A stretch of DNA of 64,000 nt from contig CM019714.1 in the NCBI GenBank assembly GCA_009760885.1, positions 1,114,933 through 1,178,932 on the forward strand, written 5' to 3'. This document shows positions 10,880-22,512 of this stretch, one piece after another. The notes under the pieces were generated by a model. The model was given only the letters and a program-made list of their open reading frames with translations, was not told where the DNA came from and made no database searches. The position numbers and the translations under genes were made by a program. How positions within the stretch are numbered: the first letter of the stretch is position 1; every line of letters begins with the position of its first letter. Source of the DNA: Achatina immaculata (lineage: Eukaryota > Mollusca > Gastropoda > Stylommatophora > Achatinidae).

Positions 10880-12399
10880 GAACAAGAAGATAAGGACTAG
10901 ATATGATCCTTGTCTTGGTTGAGCACATTAATTCTTTAACTCCAAAACAACACTGGCAGTGTTTGGTAGATCTTGTACGCCTATGTGAACCAATACTTGG
11001 AGCAATATTTAGGCAGTCTAAATAAAATGTAAAAATAGCAACATTTCTAGCCGAAACTGCGTACACAGACTAACTTCCTTGCAGTTTCTTTCTAGTAGAA
11101 TTTCTCATCATAATTTATTCTGCCCGGGCATGGAAATTAATTCTTGAGTGAAAGAGTTAAACATCTTGGCGCTGCTGTTCACTAGAACACTTCTGCTATG
11201 CCGTTATAAGATCTCCCAATAATCGGAAACTTGAGACCTTTGTCACTGATGATGTCTGCCCAGTATACTCCACTACCATCTGAAACAGTATTTATTCTTG
11301 GAGGTATCTACTTGTCAAGATAATGGCATCTATCATCTTGGAAGTCCGTTTTGAAGCAGGCATTTCTTACACACGGCTTTCACCGAGCACCATTTTGCAC
11401 AACAGTTCCTCTTATGGCAGACTGCAGATAAACTAGCTTTTCCATCTAACAGGGCCTCACACAATAACCATAATATCAATCCCCGTACTTACTTTGGAAA
11501 AATTTCACTGTTATTCAAAGCTGCAATCTTTGAATCAGCAAGAAAAACCTTACAATTCCTCTGAAGACGGCTAATAAGGACAGACAAAACTATTCATCGT
11601 ATTTTTCTGAAGCCGTTTCTTACCCGGTTACTGTTTTCAATATAACGTGACCCAAGAAACAGCACAAACCACTGCAGTTGCCAATTGCGGTGGATGAGTA
11701 TTAACTTCTAGGAGCAAACTTTGAGTGAAAAGTAAAACAAATGCTATCTTACATTTTATTATCGAAAATTTAACACAATTTTGTGTCTGGCTTTATATCA
11801 GGAGCATCTGTGACAGCTGAGTTTCTTTTTTTCTGTTCATATTTATTTCACACCTTCATGTGCCGAAGGTTGTGGGAATGCGGACAAACACCTTATCCCC
11901 AATATGCCTAATGGAAATGAGAATTTTACTTTTTTGTATGCGTGTTTTAAACCATCCCTGTTGTCATCAACAGAGATATTTTGCCAAAATGATGTACTGT
12001 TGCTATGTGTTTCAAATTTCGATGAGCCCATCTTATTATTTTTACTCCTGAGATTTTTACACTTTTTCCCTTCTCACATCACAAATACAAAGACACACAC
12101 GGACTACTGTTCCACAATCTGGAATGGTTGCTCAGTTTCTAACACAAAAAGGTTTTATTCACTTCAGAAATGAGCAGTACATCTTATTAGTGACAGACAT
12201 CCAGCACAGACTGATGATTGTCAAGCCTCTGTCCTTTCTTCACCCCCTCTTTGCTACCAACCAATCAAACCATTATCTCACCTCACAAGGCTTCATTTAA
12301 ACATTTACAATACTTCACCGCACACACTCTCAGATATAGTTTCTTGTACATCATAGCTAAACATTCCTTTTTATTACTTTTCCCATCTTTATTTGGTAC
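10191..12399. other. Intergenic, nothing recognised except a microsatellite
   Basis: No supported exon or mobile element. It contains the AT microsatellite listed separately. Confidence 0.35.
10813..10876. repeat. (AT)n microsatellite
   Basis: About 32 dinucleotide units with one phase slip near 10849. Confidence 0.95.
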
Positions 12400-12590
12400 A
12401 TATCATTCATTCATTCATTCATTTCCATGTCCCTTGTGGAACTTTGCCTCCCTAACAGCTCTCCTGTAGGCCTCTCAGTTGTGAGCAAGATGGCCTGCTA
12501 CTGATGTATCCATTTGCAGATCATCAATAACTCCTTTGCAGTGGCTAACGAGTAGACTGAATACGCACAGAGCAGCACTCCACCTTTAGA
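12400..12590 (-). mobile_element. LINE family C, 3' fragment
   Basis: The minus strand carries the family's terminal coding block (AGHLAHN-, RRAV-type residues) and 3' end with ATGAATGAATG tail. Plus-strand marker: TTTGCCTCCCTAACAGCTCT. Confidence 0.75.
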
Positions 12591-12639
12591 CTATCTGAAG
12601 CCATGTCAAATAAATATACATCCTCCATTGCGGGATTGC

Positions 12640-13180
12640 ACCACTGTTGAATAACGCGTCATGGTTAGATTTTTTTTTTGGGGGGGGGGGGATGGGCAGA
12701 AGGAATCAAACCTGGTTTGTAGGATGTTGGCTGAGGGTGGAAGTGAAAACAGCAAGACTCAACAAAAAGTTTTTGAATGGGTAGAGGGATTTAAAAGCGG
12801 GAAGAACAAGTGAAACTGATGAGGCTCAGTTTGATTTGCCATCAACATCATGTGCACATGCCTCATCGACAGTGCAACAGGTGCAGTTTTGAATATCTTC
12901 CTCATATGCCCTTACAGGCCTGATCTAGCATCATGTAGCTATCACGCTTTCAGTCCACTTAAAAAAAAACAACTCTGTGGCTGCAGCTTCCCTTCTGATG
13001 ATGAGGTTAAGGAATTGGTGCATACTTTGACTCTGTAGCAGCCAAAAAGCTTCTTCTCGCAAGGAATGAATAAGCTATAGGTACTTTACAAGAAGTGTAC
13101 TCTTGTGCAGGGGGAACTATGTGTGCAGGGGGAACTATGTGTGCAGGGGGAACTATATGTGCTGGGGAACTATGTGGAGA
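12640..13180 (+). mobile_element. Internally deleted mariner-type element
   Basis: Plus-strand frames give an N-terminal block (KVFEWVEGFKSGRTSETDEA) followed shortly by the transposase C-terminal block (YRPDLASCSYHAFSPLKK, then SDDEVKELVH). In intact mariners these are about 200 residues apart, so the catalytic centre is deleted. Terminal repeats were not resolved. A GTGTGCAGGGGGAACTAT unit is repeated about three times near 13110-13160. Confidence 0.65.
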
Positions 13181-13679
13181 AGTGATACAACCATTACGTA
13201 AATTTGCCCATAGTTAACAGTATTATTGGGTATGTTGAATTTGTTTTTTTTTTATTTCTCCCCTCATACTTCTGTTTAAAAAAAATGTGTAGGAATCTAT
13301 GTTGTAATGATGAAGGTTTCAATCTAAAAATGTGATTATTGTTTTAATATTATGGAATGTATAAGCATATAACGGGTAACAATTTTGTTTTTCACGTAAC
13401 GCATTATCAGTAATTCATTTTCACTTACCTCGACTTTTTAATTATCATGTTTGTGTTCTGTATTATTGAAGAGAGTTCCCCCCCCCCTCTTTTTTTAATG
13501 AATAATTTTAGTATTTATTTTATTTTGAACATGTTTCTGTTTTGCTTATACATTTTTGATGTATCTTCTTGTTGTTTCTTTTGTTTTTTAAGCTCCTATT
13601 CATGATGGTCATGTGATCAGTAAGGTATTGACAATATTGGACAGCTGATTGAAAGGTCGACTCTCTAGCATAATACTCC
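13181..13679. other. AT-rich intergenic sequence
   Basis: Homopolymer-rich, with no recognisable feature. Confidence 0.35.
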
Positions 13680-14135
13680 TGATTTAGTGAAAGTTATACA
13701 TTAGAACATATGCCAGTGAGACCTGGACACTTAACAAAACAGCTGAGAAACACATAAATGCCTTTGAATGTAAATGCTACAGAAGAGTTCTTCAAATATC
13801 ATGGACACACAAAAAAAAAGAAATATATCCATACTACAAGAGCTTAATATTGAAGAAGGCTGGCTAGTAAAGAGGGTTAAAGAGAGAACACTTAAATATT
13901 TTGGACACATTAAACGTCATGATAATTTAGAGAAGACCGTCTTGGAAGGGTACATAATGGGGAAAAAAAAGAGAGGAAGACCAAGGCGAAGATGGCTGCA
14001 AGACATTGTTGATGATCTGCAAATGGATGCATCAGTGGCAGGCCATCTTGCTCACAACCGAGACGCCTACAGGAGAGCTGTTTGGGAGGCAAAGTTCCGC
14101 AAGGGACATCCATATGAATGAATGAATGAATATAC
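13680..14135 (+). mobile_element. LINE family C, 3' fragment
   Basis: The plus strand encodes CKCYRRVLQIS-, NISILQELNIEEGWLVKR, LKYFGHIKRHDNLEKTVLEG, KRGRPRRRWLQDIVDDLQ and AGHLAHNRDAYRRAVWEAK, the C-terminal part of the family's polyprotein. It ends in (ATGA)n, the family tail. Confidence 0.88.
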
Positions 14136-15031
14136 ATTCAGCCTAAGCTGATCATTTGTTCCAACATATTCAATCTTTTTTTTTTCCCTTGATCTTTGTG
14201 TTTTAGTGGAAAACTATCAAATAAAATTGAAGAAATACTGGATGAGCTAAATACATAAATTCTCTACATCATCAGTTAGGGAGGCTTCATATTTTAAGAC
14301 TGTTAAAATTGAAGTGTTAAAACTGAAGAAATGCTTGTCTTAATGGAGATATTAGTAGAAGTACTGATCTTTGGAAATGTATGACAAGGTGTAGTTTCTG
14401 TGCTCTTTTAGAGTCAAGAGCTGCATGTCTGGCTGCAGAATTTATAAATGCCTGAAACATAAACTGAGTAATGCCTAAATCATTAACTGAGCCTTTGTTT
14501 AAAACAATTTGATCATGGACCTGAAATTTAAAAAAACTGATTATGTGCCTAAAACAGAAATTGATCTTGTGATTAATATTAGACTGAGCATGTGCTGGCC
14601 ACAGCTGCAAAAGGCCTTCAGAATGTTGATGAAGATTGGTTTGACACTGCCTTCATTGCAAAAATTTCAACAGAATTCTGTAGAGAGACGGGAACAGAGA
14701 TTTTACTGACAGGAGGAAAAAACAGATTTCTATAGACCGATTCTTCGAAGGAGTGGGCAATAAATCCTTCTCCCCCTCCCCTCTTGAGGGTGTTGGAAAA
14801 GACCAGGGGGCCACCTGGGTGGTGAAAGAAAAAGGGTCAGTAGGTGGGCAGTGGAAGAAAAAGGGGCATTGCGTTAAATGCGAAGCAGCAGTAATACCTT
14901 CCCTCTTGGTACTTTTCAAACTGGAACATGCAACTCATCTACCACATTGAAAGCTGAGAAAATAATGTGGTAGGTGAGTTATAAATGTACTCCATCAAAC
15001 TGTTAAATAAATTGGTTTTCCAGCTGAAGTT
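14136..15031. other. Intergenic, unassigned
   Basis: A moderately complex stretch (14300-14960) may be a decayed element, but no protein motif or terminal repeat could be recognised. Confidence 0.3.
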
Positions 15032-15247
15032 GTGCAATGCATTCATTCGTTCATTTGCATGTCCCTTGCGGAACTTTGTCTCCCAAACAGCACTCCTGTA
15101 GGCCTCTCAGTTGTGAGCAAGATGGCCTGCTGCTGTTGCATCCATTTCCAGATCGTCAACGATGTCTTGCAGCCATCTTCGTCTTGGTCTTCCTCTTTTT
15201 CTTTTTCCCATTATGTATCCTTCCAATACGGTCTTCATACGGTGTAA
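15032..15247 (-). mobile_element. LINE family C, short 3' fragment
   Basis: The minus strand encodes MKTVLEGYIMGKRKRGRPRR and LQDIVDDLEMDA; the 3' end carries the family tail at 15035-15050. It is heavily 5'-truncated. Confidence 0.85.
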
Positions 15248-15734
15248 TGCATATCCTAGTTTAAAAGGCCGTTTTATGAGTAGTACATGGGGCAGGGGTG
15301 GGGTGCTAAGGATGTGCTTGTGAAAAAAAGGGGGCTGAACAAGCCTGGGAAAGGTGGTATAGACAGAGCTTTGGAGAGTTTTGAACTGGAGAGTTGTGGA
15401 GAGTTTTGAGAGAGTTTTGAGAGGATTTGAATCCTTAGAAATAGGCACAGAAATAGAGTTCCAAAGACACAACAGTAAACACAGAGATCTGCAGAAATAC
15501 AGATGCTGAGACAGTGAGAGGAATAGAGATCTGTAGAGACTGTGACAGGAAGAGAGGTCTGTATAGTTAGTAACAGAAACAGATGTAGAGACAGTGATAG
15601 GAATAGAGATCTGCAGAGACTGTGACAGAAACAGATTTCTGTACAGACAAAGACAGAAAATGAGATCTAGAGATGGTGACAGAAATAGAGATCCATAAAG
15701 ACAGAGACAGATAATGCGATCTCTAGAGATAGCA
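15248..15734. repeat. Degenerate flank of the 46-bp array
   Basis: From about 15480 the sequence is a decayed series of GACAGAAACAGAGATCT-like words that grades into the regular array. 15248-15479 contains no recognised feature. Confidence 0.5.
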
Positions 15735-16640
15735 ACAGGACTAAAATTATTTAGAGATAGTAGAGTCAGTGACAGGACTAAAGTTATTTAGAGACAGTGA
15801 TGGAAACAGAGATAGTGATAGGACTAAAGTTATTTAGAGACAGTGATGGAAACAGAGATAGTGACAGGACTAAAGTTATTTAGAGACAGTGATGGAAACA
15901 GAGATAGTGACAGGACTAAAGTTATTTAGAGATAGTGACAGAAACAGAGACAGTGACAGGACTAAAGTTATTTAGAGATAGTGACAGAAACAGAGACAGT
16001 GACAGGACTAAAGTTATTTAGAGACAGTGACAGAAACAGAGACAGTGACAGGACTAAAGTTATTTAGAGATAGTGACAGAAACAGAGACAGTGACAGGAC
16101 TAAAGTTATTTAGAGATAGTGACAGAAACAGAGACAGTGACAGGACTAAAGTTATTTAGAGACAGTGACAGAAACAGAGATAGTGACAGGACTAAAGTTA
16201 TTTAGAGACAGTGACGGAAACAGAGATAGTGACAGGACTAAAGTTATTTAGAGACAGTGATGGAAACAGAGATAGTGACAGGACTAAAGTTATTTAGAGA
16301 CAGTGATGGAAACAGAGATAGTGACAGGACTAAAGTTATTTAGAGACAGTGACGGAAACAGAGATAGTGACAGGACTAAAGTTATTTAGAGACAGTGACA
16401 GAAACAGAGATAGTGACAGGACTAAAGTTATTTAGAGACGGTGACGGAAACAGAGATAGTGACAGGACTAAAGTTATTTAGAGACAGTGACAGAAACAGA
16501 GATAGTGACAGAACTAAAGTTATTTAGAGACAGTGACGGAAACAGAGATAGTGACAGGACTAAAGTTATTTAGAGACAGTGACGGAAACAGAGATAGTGA
16601 TAGGACTAAAGTTATTTGGAGATAGTGACAGAAACAGAGA
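15735..16640. repeat. Minisatellite, 46-bp unit, about 19 copies
   Basis: The unit contains GACTAAAGTTATTTAGAGAC and AGTGACAGAAACAGAGATAG. It is regular and little diverged. It lies downstream of the CARD gene on that gene's strand, possibly in its 3' flank. Confidence 0.95.
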
Positions 16641-17421
16641 CAGTGACAAAGACAGGATAAAATGAAGAGCAAGGAGATGTTTTCATCATTACCAAATAGT
16701 GGGGAAAAAAAAAACAGACAGACAAACATAAATACTCATCTCATTTATTCTCAAAATATTTTCTATACATTATCATGCAACATTTTTTTTTAATCATGTC
16801 ATATTTATTTATATTTTATACTATTTTTTAAAATCTCATATCATTATATTCATTTCTTAACACTTGCTAATATTCCATTGTGTGTAAATTGAGTTATAAC
16901 AATATATAAAATGTATAAAAATATGTAACACCTTGGTTACTATAAAGAATAAGAATGTTGTATTGAATAGATGTATATATTTCAGTAGGCACATATGGTT
17001 AATTCTAAACTGATATTTATACAAATTGATTTAAATAGTAACAAAAATCAGCTGGTGATAAATCTCACATTTTTTTAAAATATAAAACTTTCGATGTCAG
17101 CTATAACTTTCAGAATATATTCTGCAAAACTTCTGTGTTTAGATACATATTACAGCTGTCATGCTTGACATACACTGTTACTGCTATACATAACGTAGAT
17201 GGCACTATATGTGGCTGCTGTTTTCTATATGTTTATATGGTATCTTATGTAGCTTTGCATGTATAGGATGAGCCGCCACTGTAACAGAATAACAGCTGCC
17301 CTAGTTGGTAAAGAGTTTTGCATCAGCAACTTCACAGGAAGCTTTGTTTATCCTGGAGGTATTCACCTGGCCACTCCCCAGCTATGCTCAGTTAATCTCA
17401 TATATATATATATATTTCCAT
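16641..17421. other. AT-rich intergenic sequence
   Basis: Contains TTTATT words (AATAAA on the minus strand), for example near 16743 and 16803, which could serve the upstream CARD gene as polyadenylation signals, but none is decisive. Confidence 0.3.
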
Positions 17422-17565
17422 AAATAACTGTGCACTAACCCAGTATCGATTTCGGTATCGTAATGATATCTTAATGTCTGCGGTATCTAGCCACATGTAC
17501 CTGTCACAGTCATTAAGATATCACTACTATACCGAAATCGATACTGGGTTAGTGCACAGTTATTT
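17422..17565. mobile_element. Foldback / MITE-like inverted repeat
   Basis: Two 55-bp arms (17422-17476 and 17511-17565) are inverted copies with two mismatches, separated by a 34-bp loop. Arm core: CAGTATCGATTTCGGTAT. No clear target duplication was seen, so it is a foldback element or a solo hairpin. Confidence 0.8.
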
Positions 17566-17814
17566 TCCGAACGCACTGTACCTTCTTGTGTAACTTCTAT
17601 CACCCCCCCCCCCCCCAGAGAGCATAAGAAAAAAATGTTCTTTTTTCCCTGCATATTCATTATACAATAAACTTTAGATAACAACCCATTGTTATCAAAA
17701 ACATCAAAATTACTCCTCACTGCTATCAAAATCATCAAAATTAATCCTAATTATTATCAATTTCATTGTCTTTCTTCGCCTTTAGAACCAGGCTTCTTTG
17801 TCAGAATCCATGTT

Positions 17815-18558
17815 CTACTCCTCCTTTGGGTAGCTTTCTTCTTTAGGGAGACTTTCCTCACTAACATGTCTTTCTTCTCTAGGGTGACCTTCATCCCTGT
17901 GGTGACTTTCCTCACTAACACGACTTTCTTCTCTAGGGTGACCTTCATCCCTGTGGTGACTTTCCTCACTAACACGCCTTTCTTCTCTAGGGTGACCTTC
18001 ATCCCTGTGGTGACTTTCCTCACTAACACGACTTTCCTCTCTAATGTGATCTTCTTCCCTATGGTGACTTTCCTCAGTGCCAGTTGTTTCTTCAGCAGCG
18101 ATGTCTTCTCCACCAGGGGTGATTTCTTCAACTGCCACGATGTTTTCACCAACGGTCTTGTCATGGCCGGAGATCTTGCCACGGCCAGCGGTACTTCCAC
18201 GTCTAACGGCCTTGTCACGGCCAGAGATCTTGCCTGGGGTAGCAGTACTACCACGACGAACGGTCTTGTCATGGGTAGAGGTCTTTCCACGGCCAGAGAC
18301 CTTGCCATGGCTTGAGGTCCTTTCACGATCAGAGGTATTTACAGGGGTAGGGATCTTTTCATGGCTAGAGATCTCTTTGACAGCAGCATCAGCAGCATCA
18401 GTTCCTTCCCCTTCTGTTTCAGGAATTCTTCTCATTTCTTCCAGCTCAGATGCCACATCGCTTTGTATTGTCTGCAGTCGCCTGATTTCTCGTGTCAGTT
18501 CTATGATATAGTCAACTGGTCGTTTGGGTCTGTCCTTGATCACACGGAAAAACATGAA
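17815..18558 (-). CDS. CARD/Dpy-30 gene, terminal exon: second half of docking motif and repetitive tail
   Basis: Acceptor TATCTTCCAG|TTCATGTTT, phase 0. It starts FMFFRVIKDRPKRPVDYIIE, the RP..P-[VI]-[DE]-[FY] half of a Dpy-30/RIIa-like helix pair, then a coiled-coil-like stretch (LTREIRRLQTIQSDVASELE). About 80 residues of 18-residue repeats follow, with VRRGSTATPGKISGRDKA appearing in two variants; the RRGS core fits the PKA consensus (inference). After an acidic spacer there are 54-bp (18-residue) repeats of the type SEESHHRDEGHPREE in three to four copies. The stop TAG is at 17817-17815. The frame stays open for 247 codons and the repeat period is a multiple of three, consistent with coding, but the tail alone would not be convincing without the spliced head. 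Confidence 0.72.
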   Translation of the reverse strand, partial: FMFFRVIKDRPKRPVDYIIELTREIRRLQTIQSDVASELEEMRRIPETEGEGTDAADAAVKEISSHEKIPTPVNTSDRERTSSHGKVSGRGKTSTHDKTVRRGSTATPGKISGRDKAVRRGSTAGRGKISGHDKTVGENIVAVEEITPGGEDIAAEETTGTEESHHREEDHIREESRVSEESHHRDEGHPREERRVSEESHHRDEGHPREESRVSEESHHRDEGHPREERHVSEESLPKEESYPKEE

Positions 18559-18890
18559 CTGGAAGATAGACATTTGTTAGTTTCAGGTCTCCCTGGAGAT
18601 CTGTGTGTACTCTGACTCTGAACATTTTTTAATTAAATTTTAAATTACATCACAATTCTCCCTTCACTAACCGTTAAAGAAGTTTTTTGCCATGTACAGT
18701 TTTCATTGCTCACTAGATGTCATTGAAATAACGGCACGTGTTGGGGTAAGTTTTGGTAGATCGATGTTAGCCTGTACACACATTAGTCTGTGCTTCAGGT
18801 TCATAAAATGGTTCTGTTGTTTGATCATGACTGCGGCCACAATATGCCCCAGTAAAAGAATGTCCAAATTAATTTTCTACGGATCTGCTC
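18559..18890. other. Intron of the CARD gene, nothing recognised
   Basis: Non-coding sequence between the terminal exon and a hAT-like MITE. Confidence 0.35.
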
Positions 18891-19085
18891 CAGTGGTGCC
18901 CAAAGTGAAAAGTACTGCCTACTAGAGGGCAGTGGGAAGATCCAGTGTGTAGGTGGATTTGGAGAGTTGGGGGGGGGGGGGTACTGTATCAGAACAAACT
19001 GCCAAAAGAAAAGTTTTGAAAGGTGTTAACGGTGTAACTTCGCGGGTCACGGGGTTGGAAGTCCTAAAAAGGTTGGGAACCGCTG
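18891..19085. mobile_element. hAT-type MITE with 8-bp target duplication
   Basis: The left end CAGTGGTGCCCAAAGTG and right end reverse complement CAGCGGTTCCCAACC are hAT-type inverted termini. The flanks ATCTGCTC (18883-18890) and ATCTGCTT (19086-19093) match in 7 of 8 positions, the expected 8-bp duplication. The 195-bp element has no coding capacity and includes a G-run near 18970-18980. Confidence 0.8.
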
Positions 19086-19093
19086 ATCTGCTT

Positions 19094-19979
19094 TCTTTCT
19101 AGGGTCGCCCCGTTCACGCATTCCAGTCATCGAGATTCTCTTCCCCGCCATATCAGATTTCGCGGGAAAATGTATGTTGCTTTTGTTACACATGCTGTGA
19201 AACTGACGAGGCAGCTCCGTCACACTGATATTTGTCTCGTTACTGGCTGATTTACAAGTGGAAGGCCAGCTACTGCAATGGAACTGCGAGGTATAATTCT
19301 CTGTTTTTGTGGTCGTTAACTGACATTCGTCTTCCGCTCTGGATTATGCGTTTTAAGAGCGATGATCTCCCTTCTGCATGCACAACCTTCTGACAGTTTG
19401 GACTGAGGAAATTAACTTGAGATATTAACTCATTCACTCCAGAACAACACTGCTAGGGTTGGTACATCTTACATGCCTATGCTAACCAAAGCTCGGAGCG
19501 ATTTTTAGGCCAGGTGTAAACAGAATGAAAATTGGCGCATGTCTAACCCAACCTCATTCATCCATTCATTTGCATGTCCCTTATACCCAACCTATATTTT
19601 TAAATTACAGAGTAACCTCCTTCCAGCATCGTTGTACCAAAATTTCTCATAAAAATTTATTCTGGTGGAGCATGGAAACTGATACAGGAGTTTAAAAGTT
19701 AATTGAACTCTGGATAAATGCATAGGAGTTCTTATCAAATCCATGAAAGACGAATGTCAGTACAGTGCAAAAACTCTGTAGCACCGACGAAAACTCTGAC
19801 AAAGCGATACAACGACAACTGGAACACACGATTATCCATCTGAGAAGCCAAGTCCATGCTGATTCGGCCGGTCCCGCTTCACTGATTATTATTATAATCC
19901 AAGCATTATATAACTCCGCCATGGCCCGTCCTAAGCCCGGATGAGAAAGGAAGAGTGTTGGACATAGGGATAGCTACCT
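19094..19979. other. Intron sequence, mostly unassigned
   Basis: No exon recognised. A short LINE family C scrap (ATTCATTTGCATGTCCC) occurs at about 19565-19582. Confidence 0.35.
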
Positions 19980-20225
19980 TACATCTTACATCCTTCCCGT
20001 GCTGTTAAACGTCACATAGGCTGGCAAGGAAAGTTTGCTAAGATTTCCTGTTTTCAACGAGCTTTTCAGCCTCATCAAGGGATGTTATGCCCAATAAACT
20101 GGCCTCTCTTAACAATGTCCTTTTTTGAGTTTCACATGATCGACCTCTTTTTCTTCGGTCCTTTTGTGTGTTCCATTTGATATCTTGTTTTGTAATTCTC
20201 TGGTTGTTTCTTCTCGTCATATGAC
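19980..20225 (-). mobile_element. LINE family B, 3' fragment
   Basis: The minus strand encodes RRNNQRITKQDIKWN and EASLLGITSLDEAEKL; the 3' terminus reads CGGCACGGGAAGGATGTAAG. Confidence 0.82.
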
Positions 20226-20582
20226 CGACTCGTATGTCATAGGATAGCTATCCAAGTTCTGTAAAAATACTTCAGCGACGAAAACGTCAACCTTAGCCCA
20301 GCAAGAAAAAAAAACCGGGATGGGAAGGGACTCCTTCAAGAAAATCTGTGTCGCAGTGTGATGAAAGCCAGGCAAGCTCTCACCTGGAACCCCCAGAAAA
20401 AGAGGAAACAAGTAAGACATAGAAAGACCTGGCGAAAAGCCTTGAAGAAGAGGTTAAAAAAAAAAGATCGACTACACCTGGAGACGGATGGAAGAAACAG
20501 CCCAGAACAGAAATAAATGGAGAGCCCTTGTTGTTGGATTATGGTCCAGATAAGGGTAAAGAATGCGAGAAAGAAGGAAAAC

Positions 20583-20752
20583 ATTCTTATATCTTATATC
20601 CTCCCCGTGCCGTTAAACGCCACAGAGGGCTCGCATAGTTGTTTGCCAAGTTTTCCTGTTCTCGGCGTACTGTCAAATTTTGTTAAGGGATGTTATGTCC
20701 ACTAAACTGGCTCCTCTTAACAATGTCCTCTTTAAAGTTTCACGCGGTCATT
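20583..20752 (-). mobile_element. LINE family B, short 3' fragment
   Basis: Terminal about 165 bp of the family, ending GGCACGGGGAGGATATAAGA on the minus strand. It lies about 120 bp from the exon at 20870. Confidence 0.8.
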
Positions 20753-20869
20753 ATTATTTATTATTATCATCATTATTATTATAATCAAATCATTACATAG
20801 TGAAGCGTACGAACTATCGGATAATCCATCTCACCATCCGTTCAAGGGACACAACACATATTAACCTAC

Positions 20870-20992
20870 GGCCAGCAACTCCTTTATGGCAAACTTCTCC
20901 ACGTACTTTTTGCCCTCTTCCCATGGATCCCACATGCGCTCATGAAGGCCGGGCTCCTGTATGAACTCGATCTTGTCCCTGTCTTCCAACAG
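20870..20992 (-). CDS. CARD/Dpy-30 gene, exon 7: first half of docking motif
   Basis: The 123-nt exon is phase 0 at both ends: acceptor CTACTTTCAG|CTGTTGGAAG and donor CTGGCC|GTAGGT. It encodes LLEDRDKIEFIQEPGLHERM, WDPWEEG and KKYVEKFAIKELLA. The last part, joined to FMFFRVIKDRPKRPVDYI of the next exon, forms the two-helix Dpy-30/RIIa-like pattern (YV..F.I.ELL...F.V.K.RP.RPVDYI), close in form to the YL...V.P.LL..L..L.KERP.NPIEFL motif of DPY30. The acceptor and its first exon bases are the seed of the 43-bp array that follows on the plus strand. Confidence 0.72.
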
Positions 20993-21512
20993 CTGAAAGT
21001 AGATATACATGTTTTTACTTTTCATCTTCCAACAGCTGAAAGTAGATATACATGTTTTTACTTTTCATCTTCCAACAGCTGAAAATAGATATACATGTTT
21101 TCACTATTCATCTTCCAACAGCTGAAAGCAGATATAAATGTTTTCACTATTCATCTTCCAACAGCTGAAAGTAGATATACATGTTTTTACTTTTCATCTT
21201 CCAACAGCTGAAAGTAGATATACATGTTTTCACTATTCATCTTCCAACAGCTGAAAGTAGATATACATGTTTTTACTTTTCATCTTCCAACAGCTGAAAT
21301 TAGATATACATGTTTTCACTATTCATCTTCCAACAGCTGAAAGTAGATATACATGTTTTTACTTTTCATCTTCCAACAGCTGAAAGTAGATATACATGTT
21401 TTTACTTTTCATCTTCCAACAGCTGAAAATAGATATACATGTTTTCACTATTCATCTTCCAACAGCTGAAAGTAGATATACATGTTTTCACTGTTCATCT
21501 TCCAATAGTTTA
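20985..21512 (-). repeat. Minisatellite, 43-bp unit, each copy carrying a 3' splice site
   Basis: Minus-strand unit: ATATCTACTTTCAG|CTGTTGGAAGATG and spacer. The copy nearest the exon is the real acceptor of exon 7; eleven further copies lie upstream in the intron. Every full copy keeps TTTCAG|CTGTTGGAAGA, including about 11 exon bases. Period 43 is not a multiple of three. Confidence 0.9.
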
Positions 21513-21529
21513 CAAAAGAAACAAATCAG

Positions 21530-21735
21530 GTCTAAATGTCAGTCTTCCAATAGCTGTCAACAGAGGCAAATCATATCTAGATGTTAATCTTCCAATAGCT
21601 GTCAACAGAGGCAGATCATATCTAGATGTTAATCTTCCAATAGCTGTCAACAGAGGCAGATCATATCTAGATGTTAGTCTTCCAATAGCTGTCAACAGAG
21701 GCAGATCAGATCTATCTATAAGTCTTCCAATGAAG
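21530..21735. repeat. Minisatellite, 45-bp unit, about 4.5 copies
   Basis: The unit contains CTTCCAATAGCTGTCAACAG and GCAGATCATATCTAGATGTT. It shares the CTTCCAAYAGCTG word with the adjoining 43-bp array and was probably seeded by it. Confidence 0.9.
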
Positions 21736-22476
21736 ATCTATCTATGTAAGTTACGAAGGCATCATGATATATTAAAAGTCTCGGTGTTGTAGACCGATAT
21801 CTGAGAACACAGTCTCTTACAGATTAACTCTTCGAATTCTCTCTAGCCCCACGCCATCTATTGCATGACGTCACCGAATGAAGTAATGCTAAATAACCAC
21901 CCAGGAACTTTTACTGTCATTGCTACCTCCGTTTCTTGTTTGTTTGAAAGTTTCAAGTCCACTTCGGTAACCAAAAAGTGGCATTGTCTAGACCAATTCA
22001 CATAAATATACAAACTATTTACACACTTAAAGGAAGCAAAGATGTGTGTATCATACAAAGGCAAATCAAATGACTGGTGGACAATACAAATAACATTTCA
22101 GGAAGAAATCACAAGTCCCTAGTAGTACCAACTGTTAGCAAAAAAAAAAGGTCAGCGCAAATTAGTAAGCAGATAGCGCCACTATCAGTAAGCAGCAAGC
22201 CAAGAATGGTGCATGTCAAGATGGCGACTTCAATGCAGACGTACTCCAAAGGATAAAAAAGTGCCTTCTGTCATCCGAATCTTGTTCGCCTAAAGACCCA
22301 GCCCCTTGAAATACGTGCATCTGGGGTTTACGGTGGTGAGCGCATGTGCAAGGCTCAAGTTTACTTATTGGGTTACGAAGTTCAAGGCAAACGTAACAAG
22401 CCCGACGATGCCTACCGTCCTGAGCAAGCACACAAGGGACATAATGCACCAGTGGCTGAGAAGTCAAGACAAAGAG

Positions 22477-22512
<36 letters not shown>

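Noticed and set aside
21510..21695. CRISPR-like regular repeat (45-bp unit)
   Set aside because: Contiguous tandem repeats without unique spacers in an animal genome.
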